Part shown: piece by piece, positions 21,035 through 29,982 of the stretch
How positions within the stretch are numbered: position 1 is the stretch's first letter
How the letters are laid out: every line of letters starts with the position of its first letter
Assembly (NCBI GenBank): GCA_003116975.1
Contig: BGKB01000151.1
Span: 100,260 to 164,259 of the forward strand
Direction: 5' to 3'
Length of the DNA: 64,000 bases
From: Aurantiochytrium sp. KH105
Taxonomy: Eukaryota; Sar; Bigyra; Thraustochytrida; Thraustochytriidae
Translations under genes and position numbers: made by a program
The notes under the pieces: generated by a model
The model's database searches: none
Seen by the model: only the letters and a program-made list of their open reading frames with translations
Told to the model about the DNA's origin: nothing

Positions 21035-22726
21035 ATGTCCGAGTCAGCCCCGGGTCCGCTCAAGGGCCGAAAAGTGGTCAAGGCTGTCGGCGCGGCAGTG
21101 GCGCTGCGCTTGCTCTGGCTGGCGTACGAAAAGACGCTCACTGTGTCATGGAAAAGCATGACGGAGAGTCAAGCTTACGAAGCCTGGCTCAAGTTCTGCA
21201 AAACCATCAACCAGCATGCCCTGCCAGAATACCTCCCCAAAGACGCCCAGGGCAAGCGCATGAGCGTGCCAAGCGCGACCCCCATGGTCGCCGCCACCTC
21301 GCTGCCTCATTCCGTCTCGGAGGCGCGCATCTTGGCCCCTGCTCGTCTGCGCGGACTCACGCTACGCAACCGCGTCATTCGCGCCGCAGCTTTTGACGGC
21401 GAGAACGAGCAAGACTGCATCCAAACTCACGTCGATGTCGCCAAGGGTGGCGTCGGCATGACAACAGTAGCGTATTGCTGTGTGTCCTCGAACGGGCGCT
21501 CCTTTGACAACCAGCTCGTGATGGAAGCCTCGCGCAGCGAGTTCTTGCGCCGACTTACAAATGCCGTGCACGAGCACGGCGCAGCCATCTCTGCCCAGCT
21601 TACGCACGGCGGTTCCTTTGCGGACCGCGCCGCCATTGGTCACGAATACCAGGTGGCACCCTCCGTGGTCTTTAACCCGGCTGGCTTTGACTTTCCCCGT
21701 GCCATGACGCTGGAAGACTGCAATGTCATGGCAGACAACTTTGCGAAAGCCGCCGTGCTGGCAAAGGAATGCGGCTTTGACTGCATTGAGCTGCACGCCG
21801 GACACGGTTATCTGCTTTCGCAATTTCTGAGTCCGCGAATGAACTTGCGCAACGATTGCTACGGTGGAACTCCTGAAAAGCGCGCTGCTTTCCCGGCAGA
21901 GTGTTTGCGTCGCTGTCGCGCTGCTGTTGGAGACGACTTTCCCATTATTGTCAAGCTCAACGTGCACGATGGACGGTGGTTTGGTCTTGAGCTCGCAGAC
22001 GCGACCGTTGCTGCGCACGCGCTTGCAGACGCCTCGGCGGACGCCATCGTTGTGACGTGCGGCTCTGTGGCCCACAACGGCTTCTACATGATGCGTGGCA
22101 ATACGCCGCAGGCTAAACTCGTGCAAGCGCTCCCGCATGCCGCCAAAAAGCTCGCCATGATGGTCTTTGGGCCTGTTGCCGTTCCTGACGTTCCATACGA
22201 GGACTGTTTTTTGCGAGAATCTGCGCGGCATATCCTCGCCGAGGTCGGCAACAAAACGACCGTCGTTCTCATGGGCGGTGTCAACTCCTTTTCCGAAATG
22301 GAGGGTGCCATGGAGGAAGGCTTTGGCTTTGTTCAAATTGCTCGTGGCCTGATTCGCGAGCCGGATCTGGTGAACCGTATTGAGGCCTCGCTCCGCTTGA
22401 GGGCGCTCGTAAACAGTGGTTCGCACCCGTCGCCGCTTGAGGATGGCGAAGACGATGAGACTTCCAATCCTCGCAGCAGTTGTATTCGCTGCAACATGTG
22501 TGTCATTGCCACAGTTGATCCCCAGGCCTCCTTTGGTTGTCCTTTCCAAAAGATGGATGCTGCTCGTCGGACTGCAGCCGACAAGCCTGCCGTCTTTACT
22601 GTTGCGGATTACGAGCGGGAACTCGCGCAAGATGTCATTCGCACACATGCTGCCCGCCAAGATGCTGATCTGGGGGACATTGAGGATCTCATTGCCGTCA
22701 GCGCGCGCCACGCGGGCAAAGTCTGA
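21035..22726 (+). CDS. Old yellow enzyme / NADH:flavin oxidoreductase family protein
   Basis: The 563-residue protein holds an FMN-binding TIM barrel of the OYE family from about residue 100: LRLRGLTLRNRVIRAAAF-type first strand, the AQLTHGGSFADR block, and the HAGHGYLLSQFLSPRMN active-site block near residue 254. The phosphate-binding end reads VVLMGGVNSF ... EGFGFVQIARGLIREPDLV. A Cys cluster (CIRCNMC ... FGCPF, about 482-500) follows the barrel at the place where 2,4-dienoyl-CoA-reductase-type relatives carry an Fe-S cluster, although the downstream flavin/NAD domains of those enzymes are absent. An N-terminal extension of about 90 residues with a hydrophobic segment (about 18-30) may anchor it to a membrane. 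It probably reduces activated C=C bonds with NAD(P)H. Confidence 0.85.
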   Translation: MSESAPGPLKGRKVVKAVGAAVALRLLWLAYEKTLTVSWKSMTESQAYEAWLKFCKTINQHALPEYLPKDAQGKRMSVPSATPMVAATSLPHSVSEARILAPARLRGLTLRNRVIRAAAFDGENEQDCIQTHVDVAKGGVGMTTVAYCCVSSNGRSFDNQLVMEASRSEFLRRLTNAVHEHGAAISAQLTHGGSFADRAAIGHEYQVAPSVVFNPAGFDFPRAMTLEDCNVMADNFAKAAVLAKECGFDCIELHAGHGYLLSQFLSPRMNLRNDCYGGTPEKRAAFPAECLRRCRAAVGDDFPIIVKLNVHDGRWFGLELADATVAAHALADASADAIVVTCGSVAHNGFYMMRGNTPQAKLVQALPHAAKKLAMMVFGPVAVPDVPYEDCFLRESARHILAEVGNKTTVVLMGGVNSFSEMEGAMEEGFGFVQIARGLIREPDLVNRIEASLRLRALVNSGSHPSPLEDGEDDETSNPRSSCIRCNMCVIATVDPQASFGCPFQKMDAARRTAADKPAVFTVADYERELAQDVIRTHAARQDADLGDIEDLIAVSARHAGKV

Positions 22727-22869
22727 GACAGGACAAACCAAAGTCTTTCACACGTATGCATAGAGACCGACGACGCGAAACAACGATAATAACACAAACA
22801 ACTTGACTCTGGCATGGGCGCCAAGGTTGAGCCAAACAAACAAATAAACAAATTCTTACGAAGTCCAGT

Positions 22870-23314
22870 TCATCGTTTACGGTGCAATAGTGAGGAAAAG
22901 GCCGCCATACGCTCGAACGGATTTGACCCGAGACGCATCGAGCCAGATGGCGGACGTTGTGGATGACGTGCGGCATCCACGCTAGGTAAGACACTTTGAC
23001 GGTGTTCCTCTTGGCGCGCGTCGTGGGTGTGCTGATGCGCTTCTTGTACATCTGAGTTGCGCTTTTTCTTGGCGACCGGGCTTTGTTGCAATCTGCGCGA
23101 AAGGAGAGGGGTGCGTTGCACGCGAGGAGAAATGGCACTATCCGCGGGCGGAGCTAATTTTGCAGGTGCAGGCTTTTCACCCGGAAGTGCGGACAATGCC
23201 GCAGCGACAGTTTGAGGGCCAGGTTTTGAGCCTGAGAGTAAGGCCTTGAGTTCGTCGACCGACATGACCTTGGGCTTGTTTGGATTCGGAGACGGAGAAG
23301 GTGCAATATGGCGT

Positions 23315-23361
<47 letters not shown>

Positions 23362-25575
23362 AGGAAGGGGCTGGTGCTGTCTGTGCAATTGTTTTTTCCC
23401 GCTGCGCTGCTGCTTTGTTTTGGGCAATGAGGAAGAGGAGGATGCGTTCAAGCAATGGGACGAAGACGATGAGGATGATAAGACAGACGTCAATTCTGCT
23501 CTCTTTGTTTGCGAAGACGCTGAAGACGACAATAATGAAGAGGAAGAGGAGGATGTGAAACCGCTACCATTGGCAAACGATCGGGAGGAAGATGATCGAC
23601 GGGCGGCAGGAGATCCCTGCGCAGGAGGTGCTGCCGAGGCGTACTCATGGGCAAAGGATGTCGCCTCTGCATGTGCGAGCGCCTCTTTGAGACGATCATT
23701 TTCGCGCTCAAGACGCAAGAGCTGTCGCTTGAGCGAGCGATCAGAGGACTCTACGGCTGTGGTGGGGTTCATGTGAGCATCAGAAAGTACGCTACGCACC
23801 TCGGTTTCTGCACCGCGCTCCAAAAGGTGAAGAAGTACCTGCTCGTGCTCGCGAAGACGCTGATTCTCATCGTGAAGCTTGGAATTGTCGACTTGAAGAC
23901 TCTTGACATCTTCCTCGGCTTCTTCCATGCGCTCACGAAGCTCCTTTTCGATTTCGTGCATTCGCCTCATGATGTTGATGCTACCAAGGAGCTCATGTTT
24001 GAGATGTTTGACCTCTGGGTTGGGTGTGGGCGCGTTCGTAGATCCATTTCCGGCTCGCGAGGCCCTCCCGCCATGGTGGCTCGCAGCAGATGCTGCAGCC
24101 ACGGCAGCCGCGCCTTGGCCAAGCTGCATGCCTGTGACCTCCTGAGCCTGCTGAAGTTGCCTGCGGAGCAAGCGGACCTCGCGTTTGAGCTTGCGAATGA
24201 GCCGCGATTTGGCATCCTCATTTCTTCGAGGCTTGTTACGAATCGCTTTGGCGCGCGAGGCATATGCGAGGGTTGATAGGTTTTCTTCAGCATGCGCATC
24301 ACTGGGCGAGACGCAAGCAATCATGATGGTGTGCGAGGAGCCTCCCAGACAGTGTTGAAGGAGCGAGGTGAGTTTGGAGTCGCGAAAGGGAATGTGACGC
24401 AGCTTCGACACCATTTCGGCGTCCCCAAGCTGCGCAGTCGCCTGCTTTTCTTGCAGAGCGGAAATAGCCGTAATGACATTGCGAAGGGCAAAGAGTGATT
24501 TGTTGATGCAGCCAGCCTCTTTTAAGGTTTTCCCGGTGGCGCGCGTGACGGCAACGCGCTCGGAGCCGGCCAAATCAACAAGGGCAAGCCGGCTTGAATA
24601 TTTGGGCTCGTCCGGTCGCGTCACATCGAGGGTGTCGATTCGAATGGAAAACATGCAGTGCGAGCGCGACGAAGCGGCGTTGAGTTTGTGCGAGCCCATG
24701 ACCTTGGCTCGGACGCCGATCCGGAACTGCTCCATGACGTCCTGCGCGGAGGTGCATTCGACCTCTTGAAGGTTTTCAACGTAGAAATGGTTGCTCGCGC
24801 TACTGAAGCGCATGCGTAGGCCGGCCAGCTCGCTGGGGTCGACGCGACGAGCCACCGTTGCCTTTGCTTCTCTGCCTTCTTTGAGCAAGAGATGCTGCGG
24901 GTTGAGAAGATCGAGAATCTTTTCGTTGTAAATTTGCATGTACGAGCAGCGGACGCGAAATTGAACATTCTCGTCTCGCTCTGCCGCGCGCATTCGCGCA
25001 AAGAGTGCTTCGGCCACGCGGGGTGTGATACCATAGCGTGTCTCGTCTGTCGTTTCGAGCTGAGGTTCGACAGTGGCGCGGTGGGCGTGTTCGGCGTAGG
25101 TGAAGCCTTCCATGGTGTGTGTCTTGCCGCTTCCGGTCTGACCGTACGCAAATACGGTGCCATCATATCCGTGAAGGACGCTCTCGATGAGCGCAGGCAT
25201 GCCAGCCTTTTCAAAAACGTCAGTCTGCTGTTGCGATTCATCGAGAACAGCATCAAAGCCGAAGGTGCGTCGCCCGTTCGTGCCGGGCAAGTCGATGCGA
25301 ACCTCTTTGTTCTCGACATTGAGCCCGAGGACTGTCTGCCGTGCACCTGCCTTGGTCTCGGCTTTGAGGAGAGGTCGCACGCGAACGACCACTTTGATGG
25401 CGCTGCTTTGCTCTTGATCCTGCGCATCTTCGTCGATCGAGCTCTCTGGTCCGGCCAAACGGTCGTGATCCTGGTTATTGTCTTGCGTTGGTATCGTTTG
25501 CGTTGGCATCATTTGCGACGGAGGGGTGTCTTGCTCCTGCTCCCGCTGAGACGACGCGACCTTGAGCGCGGTCAT
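22870..25575 (-). CDS. Kinesin motor protein (subfamily not assigned)
   Basis: The 901-residue protein has its motor domain at about 58-430: KVVVRVRPL strand, P-loop GQTGSGKT at 145-152, switch I SSRSHCMFSI, switch II LVDLAGSER. A neck and coiled coil (RLIRKLKREVRLLRRQLQQA and later heptads, about 440-640) follow. The tail is low complexity: Ser runs, a polyglutamine run of about 17 encoded by the CAG/CTG repeat near 23310-23360, and basic segments. The P-loop differs from the kinesin-8-like gene, so the two are not recent duplicates. It converges on the OYE gene (142 bp between stops) and is divergent from the CCCH gene. Start: first in-frame ATG; a longer frame begins at a TTG. Confidence 0.88.
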
Positions 25576-25841
25576 TCTTTGCTGCGTTGCATGACCTTGC
25601 TCGCGCCACCTCTTTCCACAATGCGCGTCCCGGAAGACCACGCAAGATGTCAAGTCAGCAAATCATCAAAGCGTAGCGAACAAAAAATATAAAAAGCGCA
25701 TCATCATAGGCGGCGGGTGGGCGCGTGGGCAGCTAGGTAGTTGGGCAAACAAACAGACAGACAGATAGACAGCCATACATACACTGGGTGCTCGCGCCTT
25801 CCCTATCCGTTGAGCAGACGTGGCACTCGTCGCTGCCAATT

Positions 25842-27422
25842 ATGGTCAAGCTTGATAAGGCTCGCTGGAGGACGATAAGGCTCGCTGAAGAAAAAGCAAG
25901 TTGGCAAACCAAACAACCATCCGCAGAGCCCGAAGCAGGCGCGAGACAGAGCGCCATGGCCGGAGAGCGCGAGAGGACGGAGGAAACGGTCCAGGAGGAA
26001 CCGCCTCTTGTGGCGCCAAAAGACCCTGTTGGCTTTGTGTGCTCACGTAGACAGCAGTGCGAGCTCTGCAAGGTGGTTGTCGAGCCTGGCGAGCGCATTC
26101 TCCGCGTTGTACTCGGTGGACCCCAGAAACAAGACGATGCAGATGTCGGCCCAACATCACAGATGATCTGGGTGCATCGAGACTGTGCGCTTTTGCACGG
26201 TTGCGATGTGAATGTGGGCAGGACGGTCTGCAAGCACTGGAAACGTTTTGGGTCGTGCCGATACGGGGCGCAGTGCCAATTCCTGCACCCTGTCGAGCAA
26301 GCCAAGGCAGCACCAATACAAAAGCGCGTATTTCAGGGGAGACGGCGCGCGGTGCGCAAGGACGGTCGTGTAGGCGTTTTGCGCCGATTTGTGCTGGATC
26401 ACTTTGGGGAAGCACGGCTTCGAGGCGGCTCTGGCGTGCTCGATATTGCTGGCGGGCGTGGCGAGCTTGCATTTGAGCTGGCAAACCTGAACGGGGTGCC
26501 GAGCTGCGTCGTAGATCCACGGCCCGTCAAGCTCGACGGATTTGCGCGCAAGCTTTCGCTGGGCATGTACCATCGTAATCTCGGTGCTGGTGGCATTGCG
26601 CATGTTTCTCGTGCTTTGACAGCCCCGATAGTCAAGGTGCGCCATCTTGGGTTGTACGTGGACGCTGCGCTGCTCGATGTAGTTCGCTCAGGATGTATTG
26701 ATGATGCCGTTTGGTCCGACCTGTTAACACGGGCCAAAGGTCTGGCCTGGACAGCAAAAGGACTGCACTCGGAGTCGGAAGACGAAGCGTCTTGTGCCAA
26801 CATCGATGATGGAAAGCAGAAGGGCGACGAGGGAGATCAGGTCACATTGAGCATGAATGAGGAATGCGATGTTGGTGGTAGTGGTGGTGTCGAAGATGTA
26901 GACCAAGTCACATTGAGCATGAATGAGAAATGCGATGTTGGTGGTAGTGGTGGTGCCGACGAGGGAGACCAGGTCACATTGAGCACAAGTGAGGAACGCG
27001 ATATTTGTGGTGGTGGTGGGGATGATTCACCCAACGAGACCATGTCGGCAGACAAAGTCGTTCGTTGCAAGGAAAACTTGAAGCAATCGTCGGGAGACTT
27101 GAGTGCTGAAGTTTTGGAGGGACATGCCATTGTGGATGCCATTCGATCGTGCTCGGCGGTGCTGGGCATGCACCCCGATCAGGCCACAGAGCCAATGGTT
27201 GATCTTGCCTTGTGGCTCGATGTACCCTTTGCGGTGGTTCCGTGTTGTGTGTACAGCAAATTATTTCCAAAGCGGGCCCTGAAGGACGGGACGCCCGTCC
27301 GTTCGCATGCTCTGCTTGTACAGTACCTGCTCGAAAAGGACGCACGTATTCGTGTCTCGACGCTCGATTTTGAAGGCAAGAACACTGTGTTGTTTTTTGA
27401 TCCCCAAAGTGGACCAAGATAG
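25842..27422 (+). CDS. CCCH zinc finger protein with methyltransferase-like fold
   Basis: From the ATG at 25842 the protein has 526 residues. A Cys/His cluster (CELCKVVVEPGERIL ... WVHRDCALLHGC, about 73-121) precedes a canonical CCCH finger with C-x8-C-x5-C-x3-H spacing (C130, C139, C145, H149), a fold that usually binds RNA. Next comes VLDIAGGRGELAFEL (about 199-213), the nucleotide-binding loop of a Rossmann methyltransferase, with VDPRP as the second acidic strand. An acidic insertion with three 22-residue repeats (DQVTLSMNEECDVGGSGG type) separates this from the C-terminal part, where LWLDVPFAVVPCCVYSKLFP and the final segment suggest the methyltransferase resumes. The ATG at 25956, in a GCGCCATGG context, is an alternative start. 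RNA modification is plausible but inferred. Confidence 0.7.
   Translation: MVKLDKARWRTIRLAEEKASWQTKQPSAEPEAGARQSAMAGERERTEETVQEEPPLVAPKDPVGFVCSRRQQCELCKVVVEPGERILRVVLGGPQKQDDADVGPTSQMIWVHRDCALLHGCDVNVGRTVCKHWKRFGSCRYGAQCQFLHPVEQAKAAPIQKRVFQGRRRAVRKDGRVGVLRRFVLDHFGEARLRGGSGVLDIAGGRGELAFELANLNGVPSCVVDPRPVKLDGFARKLSLGMYHRNLGAGGIAHVSRALTAPIVKVRHLGLYVDAALLDVVRSGCIDDAVWSDLLTRAKGLAWTAKGLHSESEDEASCANIDDGKQKGDEGDQVTLSMNEECDVGGSGGVEDVDQVTLSMNEKCDVGGSGGADEGDQVTLSTSEERDICGGGGDDSPNETMSADKVVRCKENLKQSSGDLSAEVLEGHAIVDAIRSCSAVLGMHPDQATEPMVDLALWLDVPFAVVPCCVYSKLFPKRALKDGTPVRSHALLVQYLLEKDARIRVSTLDFEGKNTVLFFDPQSGPR
26835..27032 (+). repeat. Three in-frame 66-bp repeats in the CCCH gene
   Basis: Three tandem 66-bp units each encode 22 residues starting DQVTLS. 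Units one and two are nearly identical; the third has diverged (TSEERDICGGGG). Length is a multiple of three, so copy number can vary without breaking the frame. Confidence 0.85.
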
Positions 27423-27506
27423 ACTAGTCTTTCCTTTTTTTGGTCTGGGGAAGAAGAAGAAATGAGAAGAAGTCGGACAGCTGTAAAGATATTGTTGTTT
27501 TTTTAG

Positions 27507-28697
27507 TTACACGGCAGAGGTGGAAGGTTTGACGGTCTTGTTGTTGTTGGCAGAAAGGGAGGTGCGCGCCCGATTTGCCGGACCGGTCCCGGAGGCAGAG
27601 GCGATGCTGAGAGCAGCGCTGAACTTGTCTCCATAGAGGTCCTCGAGCTCTGAGATTTCCTGCGCGATGGAGGCCTGGTGCGCCTTGAAAGCGGGCGAGT
27701 CAAGGAAGCTCGTAAAGGGCGCCTCGAGCTTTTGCAAAAGACTGACGCGAATGTCCTGGAAGACGAGCTTGGGTGTGCGCTGCTCATCAATGGCGGTTTC
27801 GATGGCGTTGATGGCCTCCTTGTCATCGATGAGGGGAGGCGAGGTGACGAGGTATTTGTTGAAGATGATGCGAGCGCGCGAGGTGCGAATGTTGGCGGCC
27901 TGGATGAGGGTGAACTCGCGCTCGGCGACAATGAAACGAATGCTGTTTGCGAGCGACTTATCATCGAGGGAGTCAATGTACTGGGCAAAGAGAGCGGCGA
28001 GGGCCGGGTGCTCTTGTCCAAGGCAATGAGCAAGCGTTGGGCTACGCGCCTCTTCCTGGAGCAAGAGTGCGCGCTGAAGGGCTTGATCGATGGACTCTTG
28101 GTCAAAAAGGACAGATGGAAAGGGGAGGAGCATTTTGCGCAGCGCCGGGAGAATGATGTCGCGCTCGGGTGCGGCAATGTCGTCGTTCATGAAGCGGTGA
28201 AGAAAGTCTTTGTCGGCGTAAAAGTTGATGATTTTGTCGACCTTGTCTGCGTTCTTGTCTTGGCAGTGCGGCTCGAGGAGGGCGCGCAGGACGATGGCGA
28301 CCTGTTTGAACTCTTTGCTGACCTCGGACACGTCGCGCTTGCCTGCCGGGAAGCGGTCGCTGATGTCGAGAAGTCGCTCTGCGGGGAGCTGCGCGGGTCT
28401 TCTGACGTGGCTGGTATTGTCTTTTGTGAGGTTTTTGTTTTGGATGAGCACGGACGCCTTGAGGACCCACTTGAAGATGTCCCTTTTCAGCTCTTTGGCC
28501 TTGGGTTTCCCGTGCGTCTTGACGACGACCTCCTTGAGCGCTGACACGATGGCGTCGGCCTCGGGTCCCATGAGCTTGACGAGTGTGGCGCGGCCGACCT
28601 TGCTTTCGCCCAGTTTGGAGGCCATCTTCTTTTTCGCGCCGAGCGCCGAAATACGCCTGCCCTTGCTCTTGGGCGACGTCGCGTTGTCGTCCGCCAT
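27507..28697 (-). CDS. TNFAIP8/TIPE-like domain fused to an RGS domain
   Basis: The 396-residue protein starts at ATG 28697. Residues about 15-192 match the TNFAIP8 (TIPE) helical fold: AKKKMASKLGESKVGRATL corresponds to the animal AQKK-x-x-x-KM-x-SKS start, KELKRDIFKWVLKASVLIQN to the next long helix, and VDKIINFYADKDFLHRFM to the V-F-D-H-F-S-D-x-x-x-L-x-x-L-Y segment. Residues about 225-345 have the RGS pattern: LAALFAQYIDSLDDKSL, IRFIVAEREF, then IIFNKYLV, LVFQDIRVSLLQKLEAPF and FLDSPAF. Animal TIPE proteins bind phosphoinositides and are single-domain; RGS domains speed GTP hydrolysis by G-alpha. Neither domain has been verified by a profile search. The gene is divergent from the MATE transporter. 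The Ser/Thr-rich tail is likely disordered. Confidence 0.65.
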   Translation of the reverse strand: MADDNATSPKSKGRRISALGAKKKMASKLGESKVGRATLVKLMGPEADAIVSALKEVVVKTHGKPKAKELKRDIFKWVLKASVLIQNKNLTKDNTSHVRRPAQLPAERLLDISDRFPAGKRDVSEVSKEFKQVAIVLRALLEPHCQDKNADKVDKIINFYADKDFLHRFMNDDIAAPERDIILPALRKMLLPFPSVLFDQESIDQALQRALLLQEEARSPTLAHCLGQEHPALAALFAQYIDSLDDKSLANSIRFIVAEREFTLIQAANIRTSRARIIFNKYLVTSPPLIDDKEAINAIETAIDEQRTPKLVFQDIRVSLLQKLEAPFTSFLDSPAFKAHQASIAQEISELEDLYGDKFSAALSIASASGTGPANRARTSLSANNNKTVKPSTSAV

Positions 28698-28919
28698 CTT
28701 TCCGAGGTCTTGCGAGCGCGCACGCAAGCAGGCAAGCAAGCAAGCAAGCAAGCAGGCGAGTCAGTCAGTCCGGAGGCCTCGCGCCAACCTGCGGCTGCCT
28801 TCCCGCGGTCCGCACCTCGCCCGCGACGGTGTTCTTGAGCGAGCACAAACAAGGTCTGCCGCGTTTTGCCTCTGCCTTCCTCCCTCGGGCCTCTGTTTCT
28901 GTCTCTGCCCCTCTCTCTC

Positions 28920-28920
<1 letters not shown>

Positions 28921-28960
<40 letters not shown>
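28921..28960. repeat. CTGT microsatellite
   Basis: Ten perfect CTGT units in the divergent promoter region. Confidence 0.95.
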
Positions 28961-29230
28961 GCAGCAGGAGTACTATGTGGTACACGCGCCGCTCCGTCTC
29001 TGCCCGCCTCCGCAGGGCCCCGTTCCACGCGTGCACAAGCGCGGCTCCGGCGCCGCCGCCAGGCGCGAGCGCCCGCGGCTCGCGCTCGAGGACCCTCGTG
29101 CGCCGCTGCTGCTGCTGCTGCGCGCGCGAGGCAGTCCCGCCCGGGCGCGAGGGTCGGCTCGGGTCGCGGCGGGTTGGGCTGGGTCAGGTCGCGGGCTGCG
29201 ATCGAGGGCCAGATCGGGGCCGCCTTGCCC

Positions 29231-29292
29231 TGCCTTGCCTTGCCTTGCCTTGCCTTGCCTTGCCTTGCCTCGCCTCGCCTCGCCTCGCCTCG
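29231..29292. repeat. TGCCT/CGCCT pentanucleotide repeat
   Basis: About twelve pentamers, changing from TGCCT to CGCCT part-way, in the divergent promoter region. Confidence 0.9.
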
Positions 29293-29982
29293 ACGGGCCT
29301 CGACGGCCTCGACGTGCGCGCGGCGCCGCTCGGGCAGGGGCGGTCCGCGCGGAGGTGGGGCGATGGCCGTCGGTCGAACGGTCGCCTCGGGCGGGGACGG
29401 GCGCGGGCGGTGCGGGTGCGACCGCGTCTGCCGCCGCGGCGGGGCCCGTGCACGCGCCGCGGCGGGGCGGGCAAAGCAGCGACACGAATAGCAGGGCAAG
29501 CAGGGCAAGCAGAGCCGGCGAAGTGACGTCCAGTGTACTGGAGAGTAATGCGATGCGAAGAAGCCCAAGGCCACTTGCGGCGCGGGATAGCCCACTTGCG
29601 GCGCGCGGCGGCGAGTAGACAATAGCCTGGGATTGGATTGTCGCCGTCGATTGCTGCAGCCAGCATGCCAGACGGTGATTGACTGTGAGTGACAGAGGTC
29701 GAGTGTTCGATTGCCATTGATCGATTGACTGACATGTGATTGTGCGAGAAGGGGGGCGCAGAACGCGAACCCGGAGGAGGCGAAAGCGCCAGGGAGAGGG
29801 GCGCCACGACGGACGCGCGGGACGCGGCCGGCCGACCGGGGGTGCCGCAGCGGGACGCGGCGCGGTCACAGGCGTGAGCAGCAGGCGGGCGCCTACCTGC
29901 CTGCCTGCCTGCCTGCCTGCCTGCTGCCTGCCCGCACGGCCGTGTGCTTGGCCGGTGCGCAGGGAGGAAGGCGAGCGGCGGG

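Larger units (their letters stand above)
28698..29982. other. Divergent intergenic region with microsatellites
   Basis: 1.29 kb between the TIPE-RGS start (minus) and the MATE start (plus). It contains GCAA units (about 28725-28755), ten CTGT units (28921-28960), TGCCT/CGCCT pentamers (29231-29292) and CTGC units (29896-29922). Open frames of up to 392 codons on the minus strand here translate the repeats and are not called as genes. Confidence 0.5.

Noticed and set aside
21362-22741. 459-codon minus-strand open frame
   Set aside because: Antisense to the OYE-family gene, whose motifs are clear; the reverse frame has no recognisable features.
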